From NCBI GenBank assembly GCA_002422995.1, contig DIUK01000128.1, positions 1 through 7,670 on the forward strand: a DNA stretch of 7,670 nt, read 5' to 3'. How positions within the stretch are numbered: the first letter of the stretch is position 1; each line of letters begins with the position of its first letter. A program made the translations under genes and the position numbers. A model generated the notes under the pieces. The model saw nothing but the letters and a program-made list of their open reading frames with translations, had not been told where the DNA came from and ran no database searches. This document shows, piece by piece, positions 1 to 6,352 of this stretch. Source of the DNA: Rhodocyclaceae bacterium UBA6160. Lineage in GTDB: Bacteria > Pseudomonadota > Gammaproteobacteria > Burkholderiales > Rhodocyclaceae.

Positions 1-170
1 ATCTGGTCGCCACGGGTGGTCATGCCCATCAGCACCACTTGGCATGCGGGATAAATCTGCTGCAACAAGCCTCGAACATGCTCAGCTTGCCACAGGGCTA
101 AACGCGACTCTCGTGTGGCAATCACCAAGCGACTAGGTAAAGAAGGATTTTCAAGGGGTTCAGCAGTCAT
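1..170 (-). CDS. hemC: Hydroxymethylbilane synthase (porphobilinogen deaminase), N-terminal part, cut by window edge
   Basis: This is the start of the enzyme that joins four porphobilinogen molecules into hydroxymethylbilane, a cytosolic step of haem and tetrapyrrole synthesis. Only the first 56 codons are present; the rest (about 250 residues in the family) lies beyond the left edge. Two family signatures are visible: the first-domain motif IATRESRLALWQAEHV (residues 17-32) and GMTTRGDQ (49-56). Arg20 and Ser22 match the conserved Arg and Ser of the E. coli motif IATRQSPLALWQA. The ATG at 168-170 is chosen because it precedes the motif by the expected short tail; no clear Shine-Dalgarno sequence lies upstream, and the next upstream ATG is out of frame. 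The gene diverges from ppc, an arrangement known in betaproteobacteria. Confidence 0.95.
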   Translation of the reverse strand, partial: MTAEPLENPSLPSRLVIATRESRLALWQAEHVRGLLQQIYPACQVVLMGMTTRGDQ

Positions 171-410
171 TGAAGGGAGCCAACATAAGAAAAAGAGGGC
201 AATGCAAAAGGAAATCCGGAAAATTGCACGGTGGTTAAGTTTATCATTGGCCTGCTCTTTGCTTTGCTCACTCCAGGAGCAATATCCAGCAATACCTGCA
301 ATAAATCATTTTTCAAACGCATGTCATGAACCTTTACGCCGTCCTGCCAGCGCCGACTTTCATGATTTTCATCCTATCGCATCTCTTTATCTGCATCGAA
401 AATTACTCGC
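171..410. promoter_or_regulatory. Divergent hemC/ppc promoter region
   Basis: These 240 bases separate two genes that point away from each other, so promoters for both should lie here. The best candidate I see for hemC on the minus strand is TTGAAA (complement of 311-316) followed after 16 bases by TATTGC (complement of 289-294). The -35 is good and the -10 is weak. No convincing sigma-70 pair stands out for ppc. I see no operator palindrome and no small gene that I would support. The assignment as a promoter region rests on position; the individual boxes are tentative. Confidence 0.5.
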
Positions 411-3224
411 ATGAACAACACCACGACCAGGCCACTCGACATGGAAGATAAAGACGCACCTTTGCGCGATGACATTCGTTTCTTAGGGCGAATGCTGGGC
501 GATACATTACGCGAACAAGAAGGCAATGACGCGTTTACCACCGTTGAACACATCCGCCAGCTTGCCACACGATTTCACCGCCACGACGATTTCGCTGCGC
601 GCGACCAGTTAGAAGCTTTGCTCACCGCGCTACCTAACGAACAAACCACACAAGTCGCCCGTGCTTTTAGCTACTTTTCTCATCTAGCCAACATTGCCGA
701 AGACCAGCATCACCTGAGGCGTGGCCGCGCACATGCGATTGCCGGCGCTGCCCCGCGAGACGGCAGCCTCATCAATGCCATTGTGGTTGCACAAGAAGCT
801 GGCGTCAGCGCCACTGCATTAGCCAATTTTTTTGCCCAAGCCAAAGTCTCCCCGGTACTCACCGCGCACCCGACAGAAGTACAGCGCAAAAGCATTCTTG
901 ATTGCCAATGGGAAATTGCACGCCTGCTCAATGACAGAGACCGCAATACACTCACGCCTGATGAAATAAAAAATGACGAAGAAGCCCTGCGCCGCGCAGT
1001 CCTCACGCTGTGGCAAACCCGCATGTTACGACGTGCAAAACTCTCTGTCGGTGACGAAATTGCGAATGCACTCACGTTTTATGACACCACTTTTTTACGT
1101 GAACTGCCTAAGCTTTATCACTGTCTGGAAGACTATTTAGCGCAGCACGTCGCTGATTGGTCAAGCATCCAGCCGCCAAACTTGTCCCACCAACCAGCCG
1201 ATGCTTACGAGCTGCCCTCTTTTTTGCATCTGGGTTCATGGATAGGCGGAGACCGAGACGGCAATCCCTTTGTCACTGCAGACGTGGTTCTCGCAGCCGT
1301 GCGCGCCCAAAGCCGCAAGGCGCTTGCCTTTCAGCTAGAGCAACTGCACCGCTTAGGCGCAGAGCTTTCACCAACGCTTTCTCTGGTTGAGATTTCGAGC
1401 GAATTAAAAGCACTGGTTGAGCGCTCGCCAGACCATAGCCCGCATCGTGACGATGAACCCTACCGACGCGCTATTGCCGGAATGTACACCCGGCTTGCCG
1501 CCACAGCACTTCAACTCGATCAACTCGAGGCTCCGCAACATCCTCTCGGCTCAGCAGCGCCTTATGTCAATGCCGCTGAATTCAGTGCTGACTTGAATAT
1601 TTTGCATGACTCATTAGTGCGCCATAAAGCCGAATTACTTGCCCGTGGCCGCTTGCGCGATTTGCGGCGTAATGTGGCTATTTTTGGCTTCCACCTGGCA
1701 CCGCTGGATCTGCGCCAAAATTCAGATGTTCATGTCCAAACAGTTGCGGAGCTCTTGGCGATTGCCTGCCCTGGAATTAACTATTTAGCACTCGATGAAT
1801 CTGCACGTACCCAAACACTCCTCGCTGAACTCGCGACCCCTCGCCCACTTACTGCACCAGCTGTCACCTACACTGAAGAAACCGAGGGCGAACTGGCGAT
1901 ATTCCACGCCGCACGGCAAATTCATTTGCGCTACGGGCGCCCAGCCATAGAAAACGTCATTATTTCTAAAGCCAGCAGCGTCTCTGATGTGCTTGAAGTC
2001 GCTATTTTGCTCAAGGAAGCCGGGCTCCTAAGACCACTGGAACAAGCCCTTGATGTCAATATCGTACCGCTGTTCGAAACCATCGGCGACCTTGAGAAGG
2101 CTGCAGGCATCATGGATGAATTACTCTCCATACCAATCTACAAAACGCTTTTAGCCAGTCGCGGAAATTGGCAAGAAATCATGCTGGGCTATTCCGACAG
2201 CAATAAGGATGGCGGATTTTTAACCTCTGGCTGGGCTTTATATCGGTGCGAGATTGCCCTCACCGAGGTTTTTTCACGTCATGGCGTGCGTCTGCGGTTG
2301 TTTCATGGTCGCGGCGGCTCTGTTGGTCGAGGTGGCGGCCCCAGCTATCAAGCGATTTTGGCGCAACCCCAAGGTGCCGTGCAGGGGCAGATTCGCATTA
2401 CCGAACAAGGCGAAGTCATCGCATCCAAATACGCCAACCCGGAACTTGGGCGACGCAACTTGGAGGTTCTCGCCGCAGCCACACTTGAAGCTACCCTGCT
2501 ACCCCGCGCCTTTGATAATCCGCCCCCCGAATTTCTGCAAGCAATGGAAGCTTTATCGGCCAGTGCGTTCCAAGCCTATCGAGCCCTGGTGTACGAAACA
2601 CCAGGATTTGAACAGTATTTCTGGGAATCCACAGTGATTGCCGAAATTGCCTCACTCAATATCGGCAGCCGTCCAGCCTCACGTAAACAAAGCACATCGA
2701 TTGAAGACCTGCGTGCAATTCCCTGGGTATTTTCATGGGCACAATGCCGCTTGATGCTGCCTGGTTGGTTCGGTTTTGGTGCCGCTGTTGCTGACTGGAA
2801 AGCACACCACGGTGAAGCCGGTATCCAGGTACTCCGTCGCATGCACCAGGAATGGGGATTTTTCCGCACATTGCTGTCCAACATGGATATGGTGCTGGCA
2901 AAAAGCGATATTGCCATTGCCGAGCGTTATTCGGAATTAGTCAGTGATGAAAGCTTGCGTCAGCGAATCTTCACCCGTGTGAAAGCAGAATGGCAAGCAT
3001 CCATCGACGCATTGCTGGAGATCACGCAAGAAACAGCATTGCTTGACAGCAACCCCTTGTTAAAACGCTCGATCAGAAACCGCTTTCCTTACATCGACCC
3101 ACTAAACCATTTACAGGTAGAGCTTTTAAGGCGGTTTCGTGCAGGCACTCAGGATGAAAAAGTTCAGCGCGGGATTCATCTAAGCATTAACGGCATTGCA
3201 GCAGGCTTACGTAATAGCGGCTAA
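411..3224 (+). CDS. ppc: Phosphoenolpyruvate carboxylase
   Basis: This cytosolic enzyme carboxylates phosphoenolpyruvate with bicarbonate to give oxaloacetate and phosphate, refilling the TCA cycle. The 937-residue product is complete. Motifs in order: VLTAHPTEVQRKS with His153 (E. coli His138); GSWIGGDRDGNPFV; FGFHLAPLDLRQNS; GYSDSNKDGG at 593-602 with Lys599 (E. coli Lys546); FHGRGGSVGRGGGP at 631-644 with His632, Arg634 and Arg640 (E. coli His579, Arg581, Arg587); EQGEVIASKYANP; and the C-terminal NGIAAGLRNSG ending two-to-three bases before the TAA stop. It is longer than the 883-residue E. coli enzyme, mainly at the N-terminus, as is usual in betaproteobacteria. The start is uncertain: neither the ATG at 411 nor the in-frame ATG at 441 has a strong Shine-Dalgarno sequence, and similarity to the family only begins near DAPLRDDIRFLGRMLG. 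Bacterial enzymes of this class are commonly allosteric (aspartate, acetyl-CoA); I did not assign those sites. Confidence 0.98.
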   Translation: MNNTTTRPLDMEDKDAPLRDDIRFLGRMLGDTLREQEGNDAFTTVEHIRQLATRFHRHDDFAARDQLEALLTALPNEQTTQVARAFSYFSHLANIAEDQHHLRRGRAHAIAGAAPRDGSLINAIVVAQEAGVSATALANFFAQAKVSPVLTAHPTEVQRKSILDCQWEIARLLNDRDRNTLTPDEIKNDEEALRRAVLTLWQTRMLRRAKLSVGDEIANALTFYDTTFLRELPKLYHCLEDYLAQHVADWSSIQPPNLSHQPADAYELPSFLHLGSWIGGDRDGNPFVTADVVLAAVRAQSRKALAFQLEQLHRLGAELSPTLSLVEISSELKALVERSPDHSPHRDDEPYRRAIAGMYTRLAATALQLDQLEAPQHPLGSAAPYVNAAEFSADLNILHDSLVRHKAELLARGRLRDLRRNVAIFGFHLAPLDLRQNSDVHVQTVAELLAIACPGINYLALDESARTQTLLAELATPRPLTAPAVTYTEETEGELAIFHAARQIHLRYGRPAIENVIISKASSVSDVLEVAILLKEAGLLRPLEQALDVNIVPLFETIGDLEKAAGIMDELLSIPIYKTLLASRGNWQEIMLGYSDSNKDGGFLTSGWALYRCEIALTEVFSRHGVRLRLFHGRGGSVGRGGGPSYQAILAQPQGAVQGQIRITEQGEVIASKYANPELGRRNLEVLAAATLEATLLPRAFDNPPPEFLQAMEALSASAFQAYRALVYETPGFEQYFWESTVIAEIASLNIGSRPASRKQSTSIEDLRAIPWVFSWAQCRLMLPGWFGFGAAVADWKAHHGEAGIQVLRRMHQEWGFFRTLLSNMDMVLAKSDIAIAERYSELVSDESLRQRIFTRVKAEWQASIDALLEITQETALLDSNPLLKRSIRNRFPYIDPLNHLQVELLRRFRAGTQDEKVQRGIHLSINGIAAGLRNSG

Positions 3225-3291
3225 GTTGAAATAGCCAAGTTAAGTCGTTGAGTTAGCCAACACCGTGTTTTACCTATAAAAATGTACCCAT

Positions 3292-3323
3292 AAAAAATCC
3301 CGGGCTCAACACCGGGATTTTTT
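3292..3323. terminator. Bidirectional rho-independent terminator between ppc and pbpG
   Basis: A perfect 12-bp inverted repeat (3292-3303 with 3312-3323) encloses an 8-base loop. The core ATCCCGG/CCGGGAT is flanked by an A run on the left and a T run on the right. Read on the plus strand, the T run follows the GC stem 68 bases or more after the ppc stop; read on the minus strand, the A run becomes the U tract after pbpG. It can therefore end both convergent transcripts. The rest of the 131-bp spacer (3225-3355) shows nothing else. Confidence 0.92.
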
Positions 3324-3355
3324 ATTTACGCAAGCCGCTTGCTCAACCTCTTTCG

Positions 3356-4519
3356 TCAACTGGTGGGCAAGCGCGGCAGCGTGCTCGTCTCAACCCAACG
3401 CTTGATGCGATTGGCATCACCTACCCGGGTCATTTTGCCAATGGAGTCCAACAGAACAATAATGGTGGGCTTGCTGTTAATCCAGGCTTGCATGACCAAG
3501 CAACGCCCAGCCTCACTGATGTAGCCAGTTTTCGATAAACCAATTTGCCAATCCGCATTTTTCACCAGCGCATTGGTGTTATGAAACTGCTGTGGACGTC
3601 CGGCAACAAATACTTGGTCCTCTGCAGTCGTCGTAAATTCACGAATCAGCGGATAATGATGTGCAGCATCAACCATTTTGACGAGATCACGAGGGCTGGA
3701 AACATTCGAAGGCGTTAAACCTGTTGGATCAAAAAAACGGGTATTAGTCAAACCAAGTGCTCGCGCTTTTGCGTTCATGGCCGCAATAAACGCAGGCTGC
3801 CCCCCAGGATAATGACGAGAGAGTGCTGAAGCGGCTCTGTTTTCAGAAGACATAAGCGCTAGCCGCAGCATTTCTTCACGAGTGAGTGAAACCCCCACCC
3901 CTAAACGTGAGTGCGTGCCCTTAAGCCTATCAACATCCTCATAATCGATGGTCAATGGCTCTTGTAAATCGGGTTTTATGTCCAAAGCGACCATCGCCAT
4001 CATCAATTTCGTGATAGATGCAATCGGCAAAATAGCCTGGGCATTTTTCTCGTACAGGATTTCGCCTGTACGTTGATCTTGAACCAGCACAGCAGAAGAC
4101 TGCAAAGCCAGTCCTTTGGGGCCATCTGCCATGAGAGCAGATGAACTTTCGCCCATTAACTGCTGATTGATATTTTGCGTAGCCACCGTACTGCGTACCG
4201 CCTGATATTGTGGCCTGTGCTTGCTTGATGCTCGGCTATAGAGCGATTTATCCACACTACGATTGGACTTTTTAGCATAGCGCTGCCCATGCTTTGCAGA
4301 GCGCTGCCCTTTCAGGGTGACTTGAACTCTCTTCGAGGAGACTGACTTGCGATTAGAAGCAACACGCTTGGTTTTGGTTGCTTTTTTGGCAACCAATTTT
4401 TTTTTATTATCCACCACTGCGTGAGCACGCTTTTTCGTCGCCGCCTCTGTAGCCACAGGCACCAACGCCAATGCATTGAAGACTAAGGCAGTCAATAGCA
4501 GTAAAAATGGTTTTTTCAT
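3356..4519 (-). CDS. pbpG: D-alanyl-D-alanine endopeptidase (penicillin-binding protein 7 type, peptidase S11)
   Basis: Members of this family act in the periplasm and cut D-Ala-meso-diaminopimelate cross-links in peptidoglycan. The three penicillin-binding motifs are present: SITK with nucleophile Ser168 and Lys171, SEN at 225-227, and KTG at 330-332. FDPTGLTPSNVSS (about 263-275) is also typical. I start at the ATG at 4519 (387 residues) because MKKPFLLLLTALVFNALALV is a clear signal peptide, with cleavage likely near residues 26-27, and GGAA lies 8 bases upstream. An in-frame ATG at 4567 would add 16 residues before the signal peptide and is less likely. Residues 29-110 form a basic low-complexity stretch (27 Lys/Arg, only two acidic residues) before the catalytic domain, which makes the protein longer than E. 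coli PBP7 (about 310). A DacA-type carboxypeptidase is the alternative; the short C-terminus without an amphipathic tail favours the endopeptidase. Confidence 0.88.
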   Translation of the reverse strand: MKKPFLLLLTALVFNALALVPVATEAATKKRAHAVVDNKKKLVAKKATKTKRVASNRKSVSSKRVQVTLKGQRSAKHGQRYAKKSNRSVDKSLYSRASSKHRPQYQAVRSTVATQNINQQLMGESSSALMADGPKGLALQSSAVLVQDQRTGEILYEKNAQAILPIASITKLMMAMVALDIKPDLQEPLTIDYEDVDRLKGTHSRLGVGVSLTREEMLRLALMSSENRAASALSRHYPGGQPAFIAAMNAKARALGLTNTRFFDPTGLTPSNVSSPRDLVKMVDAAHHYPLIREFTTTAEDQVFVAGRPQQFHNTNALVKNADWQIGLSKTGYISEAGRCLVMQAWINSKPTIIVLLDSIGKMTRVGDANRIKRWVETSTLPRLPTS

Positions 4520-4590
4520 AGGTAAATTCCGATATGACGCACTCGTTGAGACGAATACTAACACCAACTTAGCTCAATAACATCCATTTG

Positions 4591-4620
4591 ATTTAAATAC
4601 TTAGCGCTTGAATTTCAAGC
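4591..4620 (-). promoter_or_regulatory. Candidate pbpG promoter with overlapping palindrome
   Basis: Reading the minus strand, TTGAAA (complement of 4613-4618) and TTAAAT (complement of 4591-4596) are 16 bases apart, a plausible sigma-70 pair for pbpG that would give a leader of about 65 bases. The -35 box lies inside the perfect palindrome GCTTGAATTTCAAGC (4606-4620; 7-bp arms around one base), which also covers the end and stop codon of the upstream phospholipase gene. A 95-bp gap separates the two genes, so pbpG may be read both from here and by read-through. The palindrome could be an operator; no factor can be named. Confidence 0.4.
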
Positions 4621-5802
4621 AAAATCTTTGCCTTTTTCAGATTCTGCCGGTAATTTTTCTTGGCGATCAATTTCTAGCAGCCGAATAATCTGGTCACGTT
4701 GTTGCATGGCATCCCGATAGCCCAAATCAATCAGTTGCTTGGTATAGGCTCGTTCGAACAGCAAATAGCTCATCAACGCGCCCCCTTGGCGGTTCATTGC
4801 ACCAATGCCTCGCAACAAAAATCTAATCGGCCGAGGCAAGGAACCTGCTTGTTTTGCTGCCATATGATCCAACCGCTCGGAAGGTGAAATCACCAGCACG
4901 TCTATTGGCCTGAGCATAGTGCTTTGCTGATGGCGAATACTTTCGGGAATCAGCGAAATTGTATGATTAATGCGAATCAGCCTTTCAATATCCATAGATA
5001 AACTGTCAAGGAATATGCTTGATAACGCATGTCCGCCGATTTGCGCTAATGAAGGATATTTGGCCGCCGTAAGACGCGTCTGCTCTTCGTGAACTCGCCC
5101 GCTACCGATCACTAGCACTTTATTGGCGCCCAAATGGATGGCTGGTGAAATAGGCGCGGCTTGCCGCATGGAACCATCACCAAACCATTCTCTATTGACC
5201 TTAACGGCAGGAAAAACAAATGGAATGGCACTCGAAGCCATTAAATGATCAACTGTTAATTTGACATGCGCCCCCACCCGCTGGCTGCGCTGCCAAGGCT
5301 TAAGATCAGCACGCCCTTGAAAGAAAGCCACACTTTGCCCGCTGGAATAGCCAGAGCACGTAATGCTAACGGAATGCAAAGCCTGATTCTGAATGGCTCG
5401 ATCAATGCGATTAAAGTCCATACTAGCTGCTAATAGCTTACGCAATGGCGTGTTATCCAAAAGTGAGCGCGGCGCACGGTTTGTGATCCAGCCAAACATC
5501 AGCGCCAAAAGCCAGCATGCGCCAGAATAAGCCACACCTAAAGCATCGGTTCGATACACCTGATGCGCAGAAAAGTTCTCCCATACATGGCAAAGATGAT
5601 TCACGCCAGCACCGAAATTTTCCGCCCACATGGCCAAAGTGGCTGCGTTGATCGCACCTGCAGAAGTACCACACAAAATGCCAAACGGATTTTTCTCAGG
5701 CTCAGGCAGCAACTCATGCACCGCTTTGAGCACACCCACCTGATAAGCCGCTCGCGCGCCCCCGCCCGTCAGAATCAACGCAACTTGTGCATTTTTAACC
5801 AT
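4615..5802 (-). CDS. Patatin-like phospholipase family protein
   Basis: The 395-residue product has the Ser-Asp dyad architecture of patatin-type acyl hydrolases, which release fatty acids from phospholipids or related lipids. Visible motifs: the oxyanion-hole loop TGGGARAAYQVGVL (12-25), the nucleophile elbow GTSAG with Ser47 (45-49), ASSAIPFVFP (189-198), and DGSM with the catalytic Asp209. The usual DG[AG] motif is DGS here. There is no signal peptide, so it is probably cytosolic or bound to the inner face of the membrane; residues about 87-106 form a hydrophobic stretch that may contact the membrane. The tail after about 370 is charged. The start at 5802 is supported by AGGA 10 bases upstream (5813-5816 on the complement). 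The gene lies upstream of pbpG on the same strand and may share its transcript. The substrate cannot be read from sequence. Confidence 0.9.
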   Translation of the reverse strand: MVKNAQVALILTGGGARAAYQVGVLKAVHELLPEPEKNPFGILCGTSAGAINAATLAMWAENFGAGVNHLCHVWENFSAHQVYRTDALGVAYSGACWLLALMFGWITNRAPRSLLDNTPLRKLLAASMDFNRIDRAIQNQALHSVSITCSGYSSGQSVAFFQGRADLKPWQRSQRVGAHVKLTVDHLMASSAIPFVFPAVKVNREWFGDGSMRQAAPISPAIHLGANKVLVIGSGRVHEEQTRLTAAKYPSLAQIGGHALSSIFLDSLSMDIERLIRINHTISLIPESIRHQQSTMLRPIDVLVISPSERLDHMAAKQAGSLPRPIRFLLRGIGAMNRQGGALMSYLLFERAYTKQLIDLGYRDAMQQRDQIIRLLEIDRQEKLPAESEKGKDFA

Positions 5803-5842
5803 CTGTTATTTATCCTGCCCATGACATTTTTGTCCTCAGCAA

Positions 5843-5902
5843 AGCATACTTGAACATTAACCGCAGCAAATTTTTGTTTTTTTAAATTTTTTTGCTTTTT
5901 TT
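5843..5902 (-). promoter_or_regulatory. Possible phospholipase-gene promoter with upstream A/T tract
   Basis: On the minus strand, TATGCT (complement of 5843-5848) lies 15-16 bases after TTGCTG or TTTGCT (complement of 5864-5870). Directly upstream is an A-rich tract (complement of 5871-5902, where 26 of 32 plus-strand bases are T). A-tracts in that position can act as an UP element or bend DNA. The boxes are weak matches and the spacing is short, so the exact promoter is uncertain; the tract itself is plain in the sequence. Confidence 0.35.
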
Positions 5903-6064
5903 CTATAGCTAACGACAACTAACGCCGCCTCATCAGCGCCGACATTTCAAAAATACAGCATTTGCACACTAAATAACAAGAATAGCGTGTATTAACCCGA
6001 TATTCAGGACAATATTTGATGCTTTAATCGACTGACTCACCCAAGAACTCAATTCCTGTGTCGT

Positions 6065-6143
6065 GGTATATTGAATCACATGTTTTTCCGCATGCTAGCC
6101 ACTCAGCATATACCCTGTGCTAAGGCAGCGTCCGTTAGGCTGC
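6065..6143 (+). ncRNA. Possible upstream hairpins of the pckG leader
   Basis: Two inverted repeats lie ahead of the main structured region. GGTATA (6065-6070) pairs with TATACC (6109-6114), and within it TGCT (6093-6096) pairs with AGCA (6105-6108), the two right-hand arms being adjacent. GCAGC (6125-6129) pairs with GCTGC (6139-6143) around a 9-base loop. Each stem is short and could arise by chance. They are listed because they continue directly into the stronger structure at 6183-6295. Confidence 0.25.
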
Positions 6144-6172
6144 AAGGTCACCTCAAGAGAATCGACAGCTAA
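6080..6172 (+). CDS. Possible upstream ORF 1 in the pckG leader (30 codons)
   Basis: An ATG at 6080 opens a 30-codon frame that starts MFFRMLATQH and ends LKRIDS before TAA. It contains one Cys and is basic. No good Shine-Dalgarno sequence precedes it, and an ORF of this size is not rare by chance, so it is weakly supported. Its interest is position: it spans the upstream hairpins, and its bases CACCT (6149-6153) could pair with AGGTG (6220-6224), the ribosome-binding site of the next small ORF. Confidence 0.15.
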   Translation: MFFRMLATQHIPCAKAASVRLQGHLKRIDS

Positions 6173-6182
6173 TAGCGGCCAA

Positions 6183-6295
6183 CCTGCGGTGCGCGATCCT
6201 ACCCCTGATCGCGAACTCAAGGTGTTCAGCGGCATGTCTGTGCCAACGCGTGGCCTGGATATGAAGCAATGAAAACGCCACGCGTTATCCGCAGG
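6183..6295 (+). ncRNA. Candidate structured 5' leader of pckG (multi-branched fold)
   Basis: An outer pairing CCTGCGG (6183-6189) with CCGCAGG (6289-6295) encloses three hairpins. The first is CGCGATC (6192-6198) with GATCGCG (6207-6213) around the C-rich loop CTACCCCT. The second is GGCA (6231-6234) with TGCC (6241-6244). The third is AACGCGTGGC (6245-6254) with GCCACGCGTT (6277-6286), a perfect 10-bp stem with a 22-base loop. The unit ends 57 bases before the pckG ATG on the same strand, so a cis-acting leader is the simplest reading. No U run follows, so it is not a simple terminator. The pairings are seen directly; folding, function and even transcribed strand are inferred, since DNA inverted repeats fold on either strand. 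It does not match tRNA, tmRNA, RNase P, SRP RNA or riboswitch consensuses I know. Confidence 0.45.
6234..6272 (+). CDS. Possible leader peptide / upstream ORF 2 (12 codons)
   Basis: The frame reads MSVPTRGLDMKQ and stops at TGA (6270-6272). A good Shine-Dalgarno sequence, AAGGTG (6219-6224), lies 9 bases before the ATG, better placed than that of pckG. The ORF covers the second hairpin, the whole left arm of the 10-bp stem and most of its loop, so a translating ribosome would open that stem. No run of one amino acid suggests classical attenuation. Small size makes chance occurrence easy; the ribosome-binding site and placement are the only support. Confidence 0.25.
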   Translation: MSVPTRGLDMKQ

Positions 6296-6336
6296 CGAAC
6301 AAGTTTCATCGACTTAAAATAACCGAATCAACCTAT

Positions 6337-6340
6337 GGAG
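6337..6340 (+). promoter_or_regulatory. Ribosome-binding site deciding the pckG start
   Basis: GGAG lies 12 bases before the ATG at 6353, somewhat far but the only Shine-Dalgarno-like sequence nearby. An in-frame ATG at 6335 overlaps it and has no such sequence upstream, so 6353 is preferred. Confidence 0.55.
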
Positions 6341-6352
6341 AATTTTTGCTTT

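Larger units (their letters stand above)
5803..6352. other. Long divergent spacer between the phospholipase gene and pckG
   Basis: This 550-bp stretch has no ORF of ordinary gene size on either strand. Its left part (5803-5910) carries the phospholipase ribosome-binding site, a possible promoter and a T-rich tract. The middle (about 5910-6060) is AT-rich and shows only CTAACG twice (within 5905-5926), too short to interpret. The right part (6065-6295) is GC-richer and full of inverted repeats and short ORFs, described separately. No transposase remnant, tRNA or known riboswitch consensus was recognised on either strand. Confidence 0.8.

Noticed and set aside
115..414. 99-codon plus-strand frame across the hemC start and the hemC/ppc spacer
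   Set aside because: It runs antisense through the real hemC start, overlaps the ppc start by four bases, has low-complexity content without any recognisable domain, and would occupy the shared promoter region.
710..1075. Minus-strand frames inside ppc (also near 1931-2131 and 2576-2917) and plus-strand frames at 2246-2637
   Set aside because: All lie inside the intact ppc coding sequence in other frames and show no recognisable motif.
4520..4567. Longer pbpG start at 4567
   Set aside because: It would place 16 extra residues before a well-formed signal peptide; the ATG at 4519 has a reasonable ribosome-binding site.
5563..5853. 96-codon plus-strand frame overlapping the 5' end of the phospholipase gene
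   Set aside because: Antisense to the conserved GTSAG and oxyanion-hole region; no domain.
6060..6250. 6S RNA, tmRNA, RNase P RNA or a known riboswitch
   Set aside because: A few short stretches recall the 3' half of E. coli 6S RNA, but the matching 5' closing strand is missing and the fold is branched rather than one long rod. No other consensus fits on either strand.
6245..6286. Perfect 10-bp inverted repeat as a terminator
   Set aside because: The loop is 22 bases and no T run follows on the plus strand; on the minus strand there is no T run after the stem either.
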